Origin: JAENVU01 sp038250905
GTDB taxonomy: Bacteria; Actinomycetota; Acidimicrobiia; IMCC26256; JAENVU01
Direction: 5' to 3'
Length of the DNA stretch: 64,000 bases
Assembly: GCA_038250905.1 (NCBI GenBank)
Contig: JBBSBV010000026.1
Location: 1 to 64,000 of the forward strand
A program made the translations under genes and the position numbers. Of this stretch, positions 1 to 6,908 are shown in pieces (positions within the stretch are counted from its first letter, which is position 1; each line of letters begins with the position of its first letter). The notes below the pieces were generated by a model. It worked only from the letters and a program-made list of their open reading frames with translations, did not search any database and was not told the DNA's origin.

Positions 1-64
1 CTGAACGCGCCGGGTTCGCAACCACTGCCGGCCGCCGGGCGTCCGGGTTCTAGTGTCGGGGATT

Positions 65-141
65 CGGGAAGTGGCGCAGCTTGGCAGCGCACCTGCTTTG
101 GGAGCAGGGGGTCGCGGGTTCAAATCCCGCCTTCCCGACCA
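65..141 (+). tRNA. tRNA-Pro (anticodon TGG)
   Basis: A full cloverleaf can be folded: acceptor CGGGAAG pairs with CTTCCCG (131-137), the anticodon loop TTTGGGA gives TGG, and the T arm carries GGTTCAAATCC. The CCA end is encoded (139-141). It lies 23 bases beyond the stop of the convergent secreted-protein operon. Confidence 0.95.
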
Positions 142-164
142 ACCGTTCGGCACCCGGTGTCGGC

Positions 165-1190
165 CTACTTCTTGACCGTGCACACCACGCTGGTGATGCC
201 GGACGACGCCGCGGTGACCGTGCGGTTCGGCGGGTTTCCGGTCGGGATGGCGATCGTGAAGGACCCCGAGGTCTCGCTGGACCCGATGCCGATCGTCAGG
301 GTCGTGGGAGACAACGAGCCGGTCCCGACGCTCTTCGTGAGCGACACGGAGCGGCTCGTGCCCTGGGTCGCCGGGTTCAGGTACGCGTCGAACATCGTCA
401 CCTTCGAGACGAAGGATCCACCGTTGCCGACGTGCACCGAACCCGAGGCGCACGTCGGGCTCGAGTTGGTGTAACCCAGTTTGCTGGGCGCGCCCGCGAC
501 CACGGTGATCGACGTCGAACCGGTGAGGGCACCGGCCGTCGCCGTGAGCGTCGCGGTCGCCGCGTTGTACAGCTTGATGGAGGCCGATCCGACGCCCGAG
601 GTGAACGAGACCGACCCGGGGTAGAGGGGTGCCTGACCCGAGTCACTATCGGCGGGGCCGGTGAAGGTGACGGTCTTCGAACCGGAGTAGCTGGTGTCGG
701 TCGTGACCCCGTCGGTGGTGGCAGTGATCGTCGCAGTGAACGCAGTGCCGGCGGTCTTGTTCCCGGCGGTGACCGAGACGATGAAGTCAGGTGGCGCCGA
801 CGTGGTCGCGGAGAACCCGGACGTCTGGCCTGAACTCCAGTTGGTGCCGATCCGAGCCTCGACGGTGTAGGTGTACAGGGTCGATGCGCTCAGGCTGGTG
901 TCGTCACACGCGAAGGTGCTGCCGCTCACCGTGCACACCGTCGCGGTGGACGGCGCGGTGCGGCGCACTACGTACTGGGTGGGGGTGGCGCTGGCTCCGC
1001 TCGGCGCGACCCACGTGATGTGGATCGACGTCGAACCGGTCTCGGTGGCAACGGTGGTCGTGGCCGGACCGATCCACAGCCCCGCGCTGTAGCCGGCGCC
1101 ACTGCTGCTCGGCGACCAGGACGCCGACGCGCCGACCTGCGTCAGGACGAGCACCATGACGGTGACGAAGGCGAACGCCAAGCGCCTCAT
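165..1190 (-). CDS. Secreted fibronectin type III / Ig-like repeat protein
   Basis: Third gene of a minus-strand operon of exported proteins, 341 aa. Residues 1-23 form a signal peptide (MRRLAF then a hydrophobic core) ending ASASWS, which resembles the cleavage region of SipW-type exported proteins. Residues about 42-132 look like a fibronectin type III domain with a cysteine pair (C86, C95). Two Ig-like beta domains follow (about 135-225 and 226-341), rich in Ser and Thr, with a second cysteine pair. There is no C-terminal anchor, so it is probably released or bound to its partners. Its ATG overlaps the TGA of the upstream gene (ATGA), so the two are translationally coupled. A role in adhesion or a surface fibre is inferred from domain type and neighbours only. 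Confidence 0.75.
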   Translation of the reverse strand: MRRLAFAFVTVMVLVLTQVGASASWSPSSSGAGYSAGLWIGPATTTVATETGSTSIHITWVAPSGASATPTQYVVRRTAPSTATVCTVSGSTFACDDTSLSASTLYTYTVEARIGTNWSSGQTSGFSATTSAPPDFIVSVTAGNKTAGTAFTATITATTDGVTTDTSYSGSKTVTFTGPADSDSGQAPLYPGSVSFTSGVGSASIKLYNAATATLTATAGALTGSTSITVVAGAPSKLGYTNSSPTCASGSVHVGNGGSFVSKVTMFDAYLNPATQGTSRSVSLTKSVGTGSLSPTTLTIGIGSSETSGSFTIAIPTGNPPNRTVTAASSGITSVVCTVKK

Positions 1191-1726
1191 GCCGCGGTTC
1201 CGGAAAGCGAGCGGCGACGCAGCACGATGGTCAGTCCGGCGCCGGCTGCGACGAATCCGATCAGGAACAACGACACCAGGCCGGCGCCGGCGCCCGTGAA
1301 CGCAAAGCCCCCCGCCGGGGTGTTCGTGCCGCTGACGATCTCGGCGCGTGCGTCGAAGGTGAGGGGGAACATGGCGCCTTGGCAGTCGTCGGGCGCGGAC
1401 ACGAGCATCTGCACCCGCACGGGGACGACCGCGGTGTGGTGCGATGGGACGACGATGTCACCCGAGAAGGTGTGCGCGATGACGTTGCTCGCCGGGCACT
1501 CAGGACCGGCGTCGCCGACAACGACGGCCGCAGCGAGCACCGCGAGGTCGTATGGCTGTGGGTTGTACACCGAGACCGGCACCACGAGGTCGGCGTTCGG
1601 GTACAGGCCCCGGAAATCGGCCGTCATCACGAAATCGTGGTCGGTGGCTGCGCGCGCGGTCCCGACACCCGATGCGGTCAGCACCGCGAGCGAGAGGGCG
1701 AAGAGTGCGAACAGTCGGGTGAACAT
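1187..1726 (-). CDS. Exported beta-domain protein with sortase-like C-terminal anchor
   Basis: Middle gene of the operon, 179 aa. The ATG at 1726 is chosen because MFTRLFALFALSLAV starts a clean signal peptide cleaved near ARA-ATD (residue 26). The mature domain (30-130) has the same layout as the product of the gene upstream: LYP near its start, an NPxP-type strand, and two cysteines 38 residues apart (C77, C115) with CQGAxF around the second. Residues 139-172 form an anchor: a glycine-rich FAFTG motif, about 22 hydrophobic residues, then RRR. This resembles the LAxTG/LPxTG sorting signals of class E sortases, although FAFTG is not a canonical site. It could instead be a simple C-terminal membrane anchor. 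Confidence 0.7.
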   Translation of the reverse strand: MFTRLFALFALSLAVLTASGVGTARAATDHDFVMTADFRGLYPNADLVVPVSVYNPQPYDLAVLAAAVVVGDAGPECPASNVIAHTFSGDIVVPSHHTAVVPVRVQMLVSAPDDCQGAMFPLTFDARAEIVSGTNTPAGGFAFTGAGAGLVSLFLIGFVAAGAGLTIVLRRRSLSGTAA

Positions 1727-1820
1727 GGCTCGGGACCGGAGCCTGAGATGGTGAGCCGGTCCGCAGACGTCATGCGTCCACGGACCGGCCCCCAACATCA
1801 GGACTCCGGAACGGGGTCGG

Positions 1821-2327
1821 TCAGCTACCGGCCGTGAAGGTCACGGGAATCGTGAACGTCGCGCCCTGGCAACCGGTGTCCGAGGCGTTGGACATCGCCA
1901 CGCTGGGCACCGTGAACGAGAGTGAACCGCTCGCCGGGACCACCTTGGAAACGGCGGTCGTGGTGTACGAGACGCCGGTCGTGACACACGAGACGTGGCC
2001 CGCGTCTGCCGTCGCCGCGCCGTTCGCGTTCACCGAGGTGATGGTCACCGGGAACGGGTTCGCGTTGTTCACCGTGAGGTACAGGTTCGCACCGGTGATC
2101 CCGGGGTAGAGCGCCGCGGTCGTCGTCGCGACGCTGGTGGTCAGCGCCTGCGAGGACAGCGCGGTCGCCGTACCAGTGCCGCCGCCGCCGACGGTCCACG
2201 CGGCGAACGCCGCGCTGGCACCGAGGGCTGCAGTGAGCGACAGCGCGAGGACTGCGACCTTGCGCTTGCGACTGCGACTCCGGCGCGACCCGCGACCGCT
2301 CTCGATCATTTCCACTGAATCTGACAT
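1821..2327 (-). CDS. Small exported protein, TasA/SipW-substrate-like
   Basis: First gene of the operon, 168 aa. An unusually long basic N-terminus (residues 11-23, nine Arg/Lys) precedes a hydrophobic stretch and the sequence AAFAAWTVGGGG with a TGTAT segment. This is the pattern seen in actinobacterial substrates of SipW-type signal peptidases (TasA/CalY-like). The rest is a Thr/Ala/Val-rich beta domain with a cysteine pair 39 apart (C114, C153). ATG at 2327 is supported by a GAGGAA ribosome site nine bases upstream. The protein lacks an anchor and is a paralogue of the next gene's product. A role as a surface-fibre or matrix subunit is inferred. No SipW peptidase gene is visible in the window. 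Confidence 0.7.
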   Translation of the reverse strand: MSDSVEMIESGRGSRRSRSRKRKVAVLALSLTAALGASAAFAAWTVGGGGTGTATALSSQALTTSVATTTAALYPGITGANLYLTVNNANPFPVTITSVNANGAATADAGHVSCVTTGVSYTTTAVSKVVPASGSLSFTVPSVAMSNASDTGCQGATFTIPVTFTAGS

Positions 2328-2354
2328 AACGGGGGATTCCTCATTTCTGTGAAG

Positions 2355-2400
2355 GCCGGAACGGGAGGGAACCGGCAAGATGAGGAGTCCTGTTCTCCTC
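2355..2400 (-). promoter_or_regulatory. Two hairpins in the leader of the secreted-protein operon
   Basis: GCCGG (2355-2359) pairs with CCGGC (2372-2376), and GAGGAG (2382-2387) pairs with CTCCTC (2395-2400) across a 7-base loop. Both lie 28-73 bases ahead of the ATG at 2327, so they would be in the 5' untranslated region of the fibre-like operon. The second stem contains a Shine-Dalgarno-like GAGGAG. A regulatory role is not shown. Confidence 0.35.
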
Positions 2401-2414
2401 GACGTGCGCACGTC
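2401..2414. promoter_or_regulatory. Perfect 14-base palindrome GACGTGCGCACGTC
   Basis: The palindrome sits 74 bases upstream of the first gene of the secreted-protein operon, directly beside the hairpin at 2382-2400, with a smaller palindrome GAGCGCTC at 2438-2445. A dimeric repressor operator is plausible. GC-rich DNA makes short palindromes common, so this is only a candidate. Confidence 0.3.
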
Positions 2415-2569
2415 TTCGGCATAATTTGAGAAAACCTGAGCGCTCCAGATCGGGAAAAACCGCTCAAGGTTCGCTCGTGGCCGCGCGTGGGCGCGTGACC
2501 CGATATACCGCCCGGAAAATCGGGGCCGATTCCGCGTCGTCGGGGCTCGGTGGCGCCGGGCCCGTCGAC

Positions 2570-3157
2570 TCAGTGCGGGAGCCGCGCGTCCGCCACCAGC
2601 CGGCCGAGCGGCGTCAGCCGGTATCCCACGAGCAGGGATTCGGTCAGGTCGAGGGCCTTGAGCTTGCGGACGTCGGCCTTGAACTCGAGTCGGGGTCGAT
2701 CGAGCGTCGCGGCGAGTTCGGTCGACACCGTTTCCGGATGTTCGCCGATGAGTTCGAGCACCGCCTGGGTCCAGGGCCCGCGCTTCGATCGCGTATCCAT
2801 CCGGTCGAGTCTCTCCACGACGAGTTCGACGTGCGCGTCGTCGAGCGGAACCGCGACCGGCACGGGTTCCACGTCCACGACGTGGAAGTCGATCCGGTAG
2901 AGCAACGTGTCGTCGTGGATCGGTCCGGCGTGGGCGGCGCGGTCGCGCAGGGCGTCGAGATCCGGGACGCCCGCGTCCCGCACGTCGGCATCGGTGATCG
3001 CGGCGAACGGGAGCAGCTCGATCGAGTCGACCTCGATCACCGCCGCACCGACGTTGTAGCGCCCGCCCACCTTCGCGTGCGGACGCTTCCACAGCCGGAA
3101 CGTGACGGTGATGGTCCCGTCGGCAATCGCCGCGTGCGAATCGTGCGTGAACTGCAT
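2570..3157 (-). CDS. ASCH-like domain protein
   Basis: A soluble protein of 195 aa. Residues 10-65 (TITVTFRLWKRPHAKVGGRY) match the beta-barrel start of ASCH/PUA-like domains, which bind RNA or nucleotide-type ligands. A second half (about 100-195) has helical character and reads like a small winged-helix region ending LTPLGRLVADA. ATG at 3157 is preferred over the TTG one codon upstream, because a TAGCGT box lies nine bases before the ATG. It is monocistronic, on the same strand as the GNAT gene 20 bases upstream. Its biochemical role is unknown. Confidence 0.55.
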   Translation of the reverse strand: MQFTHDSHAAIADGTITVTFRLWKRPHAKVGGRYNVGAAVIEVDSIELLPFAAITDADVRDAGVPDLDALRDRAAHAGPIHDDTLLYRIDFHVVDVEPVPVAVPLDDAHVELVVERLDRMDTRSKRGPWTQAVLELIGEHPETVSTELAATLDRPRLEFKADVRKLKALDLTESLLVGYRLTPLGRLVADARLPH

Positions 3158-3166
3158 CAAGAGCAG

Positions 3167-3172
3167 ACGCTA
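3167..3172 (-). promoter_or_regulatory. Leaderless -10 box TAGCGT for the ASCH gene
   Basis: TAGCGT on the minus strand ends nine bases before the ATG at 3157, a spacing slightly longer than in the best leaderless genes of this window. It overlaps the 3' region of the preceding GNAT gene. Confidence 0.35.
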
Positions 3173-3177
3173 CGAGG

Positions 3178-3687
3178 TCAGAGATCGAGCCGCATGCAGA
3201 CCCGGGTCGTGGGGTCGAGACCGTGCCCGGCTTCCTCGACCCGCAGCGCGCGGAGCGCGTCACCAAGTTCGTCGTCGGCCAAGGATCGATATCCGAGATG
3301 CGCGTACAACGGTGCATTCCAACTCACGTCGCGGAACGTACTCAGGGTGATCGCGTCGAAACCCTGCTCGATTGCCCACACGCGCGCCTGGTCCATCAGC
3401 AGCCGGCCGATCCCCCGCCCCTGCGCCTCGGGAACCACGCTCACCTGCTCGACGTGCGCCGCGCCACCGAGGCGGTCGACCACGATGTATCCGAGTATCC
3501 GGTCGGCATCCTCTGCGACCCAACTCCGCCCGTCATCGGCGTAGGCACGCAACTCATCGACCGAGAACGGATCGTGGGCGGCAATGGCACCGAGACCGAC
3601 GGACCGGAACTGTTCACCCGCTTCCCGCTCGATCGATCGGAGCCGCTCGCTGTCGGCCACGATCGCGTTTCGAATGGTGACGGCCAT
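3178..3687 (-). CDS. GNAT family N-acetyltransferase
   Basis: This 169-aa protein has the GNAT acetyl-CoA site: VEQVSVVPEAQGRGIGRLLMD contains the Q/R-x-x-G-x-G/A loop, followed by an aromatic-rich beta strand (WNAPLYAHLGYR) typical of motif B. Such enzymes transfer the acetyl group of acetyl-CoA to an amine; the substrate cannot be told. The start is set at the ATG at 3687 (MAVTIRNAIVADSERL) because the GNAT fold begins at once and a GAGACT box lies six bases upstream, suggesting a leaderless transcript. A longer frame would run into tRNA-Gly. Confidence 0.85.
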   Translation of the reverse strand: MAVTIRNAIVADSERLRSIEREAGEQFRSVGLGAIAAHDPFSVDELRAYADDGRSWVAEDADRILGYIVVDRLGGAAHVEQVSVVPEAQGRGIGRLLMDQARVWAIEQGFDAITLSTFRDVSWNAPLYAHLGYRSLADDELGDALRALRVEEAGHGLDPTTRVCMRLDL

Positions 3688-3693
3688 GCGGCG

Positions 3694-3699
3694 AGTCTC
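3694..3699 (-). promoter_or_regulatory. Leaderless -10 box GAGACT for the GNAT gene
   Basis: GAGACT on the minus strand ends six bases before the ATG at 3687. It resembles the CAGACT variant found at the same spacing before three other genes in this window (5450, 45116 and 50132). Confidence 0.35.
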
Positions 3700-3795
3700 G
3701 CTGCTCGACCCTGACCGGAGCGGGGAATTCGACGGGTGGACCCGGTCATTCGAGCCGGGGGGCGCGTTTGGCGCGCTGCTACCCTCGACGCCTTC

Positions 3796-3869
3796 GCGGG
3801 TGTAGCTCAATGGTAGAGCCCCAGCCTTCCAAGCTGGCCATGCCGGTTCGATCCCGGTCACCCGCTCCA
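3796..3869 (+). tRNA. tRNA-Gly (anticodon TCC)
   Basis: Acceptor GCGGGTG pairs with CACCCGC (3859-3865). The anticodon stem CCAGC/GCTGG encloses CTTCCAA, giving TCC. The T loop is GTTCGATCC. CCA is encoded at 3867-3869. Confidence 0.95.
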
Positions 3870-3957
3870 CTCTCTTTGCGCAGGTCACACCGCATGGTGC
3901 ACACCTTCACCAGCGGCCCCGATCCGACGTCGTACGACCCGGTGCGAAGATGACCGG

Positions 3958-4518
3958 GTGTCCGCGGCGACCATCGAGTTCCCCCACCTGACCCTCGACG
4001 ACCTCCCACTGATCCGCCGGTGGCTGAACATGCCGCACGTGTACGAGTGGTGGGGCGTGGCGTCGGGACCCGGGTCACTCGGCGGTCCGGGTGACGCCGC
4101 CGCCACCGAGGCGCAGGTCTACGAAAAGTACGCGCCGGGGGTCGACCCGGAAGCGGTCGGGACGCAACGGCACGTCATCACCGTCGACGCCCGTCCGGTC
4201 GGACTCATCCAGTGGTACGCGCTCGCCGACGAGGCGGCCTACGCAGCCGAGATCGGCGAGGCCGAGCCGGGCGGCGTCGGCATCGATCTCCTCATCGGCG
4301 AACCCGACCGCGTCGACCGCGGACTCGGTCCTGCGGCGCTCGATCGGTTCGTGACCGAGATCGTGTTCGCCGATCCCACGATCACCCGCGCCATCGGCGC
4401 ACCGCACCCGGACAACGTGCGATCGTGCCGCGCGTTCGAGAAGGCCGGATTCGTGTTCGTGCGCGACGCGGTCGTGGCGGACTCGGGACCCGAACGGGTC
4501 CACGTACGCCGCCGCTGA
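3958..4518 (+). CDS. GNAT acetyltransferase, aminoglycoside 6'-N-acetyltransferase-like
   Basis: A GNAT protein of 186 aa whose opening (LTLDDLPLIRRWLNMPHVYEWW) is that of the AAC(6')/Acetyltransf_8 branch, which includes aminoglycoside and siderophore (IucB-type) acetyltransferases. The acetyl-CoA region around residues 108-145 (IDLLIGEPDRVDRGLGPAALDRF) and the closing NVRSCRAFEKAGF strand are intact. GTG at 3958 is the likely start; no ribosome site is obvious. Chromosomal members of this family often act on unknown small amines, so no resistance function is claimed. It lies 60 bases before the M24 peptidase on the same strand. Confidence 0.8.
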   Translation: MSAATIEFPHLTLDDLPLIRRWLNMPHVYEWWGVASGPGSLGGPGDAAATEAQVYEKYAPGVDPEAVGTQRHVITVDARPVGLIQWYALADEAAYAAEIGEAEPGGVGIDLLIGEPDRVDRGLGPAALDRFVTEIVFADPTITRAIGAPHPDNVRSCRAFEKAGFVFVRDAVVADSGPERVHVRRR

Positions 4519-4578
4519 CCACACGAGTGCCCGCATGCCAGCATGTCCGAACCCGTCCGCCCGCACCGGGGGAACCGC

Positions 4579-5388
4579 ATGAAGATCGATGGATTCACCG
4601 ACGGCGAACTCGAGCGTTTCGCCGGGTTCCAACGGCTGTCCTACGAGATCCAACGATCGGTACTCGACACGATGCACGACGGCATCACCGAGCGGGAGGT
4701 CGCCCGCCAACTCTTCCGGCGGTATCGGGACGAGGGCGTCCGGGGCTACTTCCACCTTCCCGTCGTGCTGTTCGGCGATCGCACGGCGGTCCCGGATCCC
4801 TGGACCGTGCTCGGCTTCTGGCCCACCGATCGTGCGCTCGGCCCGGGCGACGCCGTCATCGTCGACGCCTCGCCCATCTTCGGCGACTACCTCGTCGACA
4901 CGTCGCAGTCCTATCGCCACGGACCGAACCCGATCCACGCCGCCATCGCGCGCGATGACCTGGCATTCCGGGCGTCGATCCTCGAAGCCGTGCGCGCCGG
5001 CGTCACCTTCCGCGAGATCGCGGTCGCTGTCGATACCGACCTCACCGCAGCGGGCTACTCGAATCGCCACGTGAAGCACCCGGGCGAGGTGCTCGGTCAC
5101 CGCGTGGCCCGACTCGGGCGCGACGTCGAACCCGACGCCGACGGATTCGACCAGACGCTGATCCGCTGGTTCGTGACGGAAGTGGCGGGCGCGACGACTC
5201 CCGCCCATCCGTCACCGACCTGGAACCACCACTCCGGTTCCGACCATCCGCCGGCCGACGGACTGTGGGCCGTGGAACCACACATCGCACGCGAAGGGAT
5301 CGGCGTCAAGTGGGAGGAGTTGCTCGTCGTGCGCGGGCACGAGATCCACTGGCTCGATGATGCGCCACCCCACGTGACGGCGCCCTGA
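4579..5388 (+). CDS. M24 family metallopeptidase (aminopeptidase P / creatinase fold)
   Basis: The whole 269-aa protein is a pita-bread M24 domain. Metal ligands can be read: Asp in VIVDASPIFGDYLVDTS (both Asp), His in the KHPGEVLGH segment, Glu in GLWAVEPH and Glu in GVKWEELLVV. It has no N-terminal creatinase-N domain, so it is a short form; substrate is either an N-terminal peptide bond or a small C-N bond. Start ATG at 4579 follows GGGGGAACC. It is followed after 61 bases by a small membrane protein on the same strand. Confidence 0.85.
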   Translation: MKIDGFTDGELERFAGFQRLSYEIQRSVLDTMHDGITEREVARQLFRRYRDEGVRGYFHLPVVLFGDRTAVPDPWTVLGFWPTDRALGPGDAVIVDASPIFGDYLVDTSQSYRHGPNPIHAAIARDDLAFRASILEAVRAGVTFREIAVAVDTDLTAAGYSNRHVKHPGEVLGHRVARLGRDVEPDADGFDQTLIRWFVTEVAGATTPAHPSPTWNHHSGSDHPPADGLWAVEPHIAREGIGVKWEELLVVRGHEIHWLDDAPPHVTAP

Positions 5389-5435
5389 CCCAGCGTCCGC
5401 ACCCTCGGCCCGGTCCGTGACCCAGCCGGAACTGC

Positions 5436-5441
5436 CAGACT
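5436..5441 (+). promoter_or_regulatory. Leaderless -10 box CAGACT
   Basis: CAGACT ends eight bases before the ATG at 5450. The same box occurs at similar spacing before the genes starting at 45116 and 50132, which favours ATG 5450 over the in-frame GTG at 5417. Confidence 0.4.
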
Positions 5442-5449
5442 CCGCCGTC

Positions 5450-5887
5450 ATGGAGGCCTTCGTCGTCGCACCCGCGGGGTTCCTGCTGGCGGTGCTGTGG
5501 TTCGACCTGATGTTCGACACCCAGGTGCGTGGCGCCCATCCGGCCGCCGGCGCGGTCACCTCCATTTCGGCCTATTACCGCCGCGTCACCACCGACGCCC
5601 GGCCGATGAACTTCGCGGTCAGCGCGGCGATGGTCGCCACGACGGCGGCCATCGTCGTGGAGATCGTGACCACGAACCCCGTGTGGCTGGGCTGGGTGTC
5701 GCTGGCCCTCGCTCTGGCACCGATGGGTCTGGCGGCCGGTCGTACGGTGCCGAACGCGAAACGGCTCGGTCAGGCCAGCGGACCCACCGAAGACCAACTC
5801 CCGCGCGCCCGCTCCGTTCTGCGTGACCACCGGTGGTGCCTCGTCTCCATCGCGCTGTTGGTCGGCATGCAACTCATCCACGCCTGA
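5450..5887 (+). CDS. Small integral membrane protein
   Basis: This 145-aa protein has four predicted membrane segments: about residues 2-22 (VVAPAGFLLAVLWFDLMF), 50-72 (FAVSAAMVATTAAIVVEIV), 75-95 (LGWVSLALALAPMGLAAG) and 126-144 (CLVSIALLVGMQLIHA). I do not recognise a specific family; it resembles DUF1772-type four-helix membrane proteins. An in-frame GTG at 5417 would add 11 residues. It is followed closely by an SCO6745-family gene (29 bases), so the two may be co-transcribed. Confidence 0.65.
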   Translation: MEAFVVAPAGFLLAVLWFDLMFDTQVRGAHPAAGAVTSISAYYRRVTTDARPMNFAVSAAMVATTAAIVVEIVTTNPVWLGWVSLALALAPMGLAAGRTVPNAKRLGQASGPTEDQLPRARSVLRDHRWCLVSIALLVGMQLIHA

Positions 5888-5916
5888 CCGGATCCCGGTC
5901 GGCCGAAAGGAACGCA

Positions 5917-6765
5917 ATGGACCCGCTCGTCGCCCGTCGCACCTGGCGCACCCTCGAACCAATCCACGGCATGATCTACTTCTCGGGGGAGGCCGGCGCC
6001 GAGTACGAAGCGCTCGGGTTGTCCGGTCAGATGGGGTACTTCGCTTCCCGCGCGGCACCGATGGGTGCAGTGCCCGCCGAAGTGGTCATCGCGACCTTCT
6101 TCAACTTCCGCCCCGCACTCGTACGCGAGTCGATTCCGGCGGCCTGGCAGATCGCCACCAGGGATCAGATCCTCGCCGCTCGCGTCAGGGGCGCCGATGC
6201 CGCACTCCGGCGCACGCTGGGCGGGGCGGTGGATTCACCCGAGATGATCGAAGCCGCCGATCTCGCGCAGCGCGCCGCCCTCGTCGCGTGCGAGCACCTC
6301 GACGGTCGTCCGCTCTTCGCGGGGCACGCGTCACTCCCCTGGCCCGACCCGCCCCACCTGCGTGTCTGGCACGCCCAGACCCTCCTGCGCGAGTTCCGCG
6401 GTGACGGCCACATCGCCGCCCTCGTCGCCGCCGGCCTCTCCGGACTCGAAGCGGCGATCACCCACGTGGCGACCGGCGACGTCCCCGGCGCGGTGATGCT
6501 CGCCACCCGCGCCTGGCCGGCCGACGAGTGGCGGGCCGGCGTCGACGGGTTGCGCGCACGCGGCCTCCTGGAACCGGGCGACGACCTGACCCTCACCGAC
6601 GCCGGACGCGCGCAACGGCAATGGATCGAGGACGTCACCGACACCTCCAGCGCGGTCGCCTACGCGACCCTCGGCGAGGACGCCTGCGCCCGCCTCCGCA
6701 CCCTCACCCGCCCCTGGAGCAAAGAAATCGTCGACCAGGGTTTTTTAGCCCCGCGGACGCCCTGA
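5917..6765 (+). CDS. SCO6745 family protein (SalK-like)
   Basis: A 282-aa member of the actinobacterial SCO6745/SalK family, recognised from ARRTWRTLEPIHGMIYFS, SRAAPMGAVPAEVVIATFFNF and the PPHLRVWHAQTLLREFRGDGH signature. The N-terminal half is an all-helical domain; the last 80 residues look like a winged helix (GVDGLRARGLLEPGDDLTLTDAGRAQR), as in MarR-like modules. Family members are found in antibiotic clusters, but their role is not firmly known. ATG 5917 has a good site, GAAAGGA, six bases away. The gene ends ahead of a dispersed repeat and is convergent with the MMPL exporter. Confidence 0.8.
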   Translation: MDPLVARRTWRTLEPIHGMIYFSGEAGAEYEALGLSGQMGYFASRAAPMGAVPAEVVIATFFNFRPALVRESIPAAWQIATRDQILAARVRGADAALRRTLGGAVDSPEMIEAADLAQRAALVACEHLDGRPLFAGHASLPWPDPPHLRVWHAQTLLREFRGDGHIAALVAAGLSGLEAAITHVATGDVPGAVMLATRAWPADEWRAGVDGLRARGLLEPGDDLTLTDAGRAQRQWIEDVTDTSSAVAYATLGEDACARLRTLTRPWSKEIVDQGFLAPRTP

Positions 6766-6801
6766 CCCTTCCCGCTCCCGCACGCATACCAACCGTTACT
6801 C

Positions 6802-6891
6802 GAGCCGGAGCTTGCGGAGGCGAGCAGTCCGGGAGCGAACCCCACGTCACGGATGACGAGGAGCAGTGTGAGCGGACGGACCGAAATGACG
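6802..6891 (+). repeat. Dispersed intergenic repeat, copy A
   Basis: About 90 bases between two convergent genes. It shares an ordered set of words with copies at 30121, 40748 and 58283: GAGCCGGAGC, TTGCGGAGGCGAGCAG, CCGGGAGCGAACCCCACG, then GTGAGCGGACGG. Copies A and B also share the final CCGAAAT. No gene is seen in it; it can be read through as a spurious peptide GFAPGLLAS on the minus strand. Confidence 0.8.
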
Positions 6892-6908
6892 TGGGAGCGA
6901 ACGAGCAA

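Noticed and set aside
3958..4518. Aminoglycoside resistance gene
   Set aside because: It belongs to the AAC(6')-like branch, but chromosomal relatives mostly act on unknown substrates; similarity by eye does not justify a resistance call.
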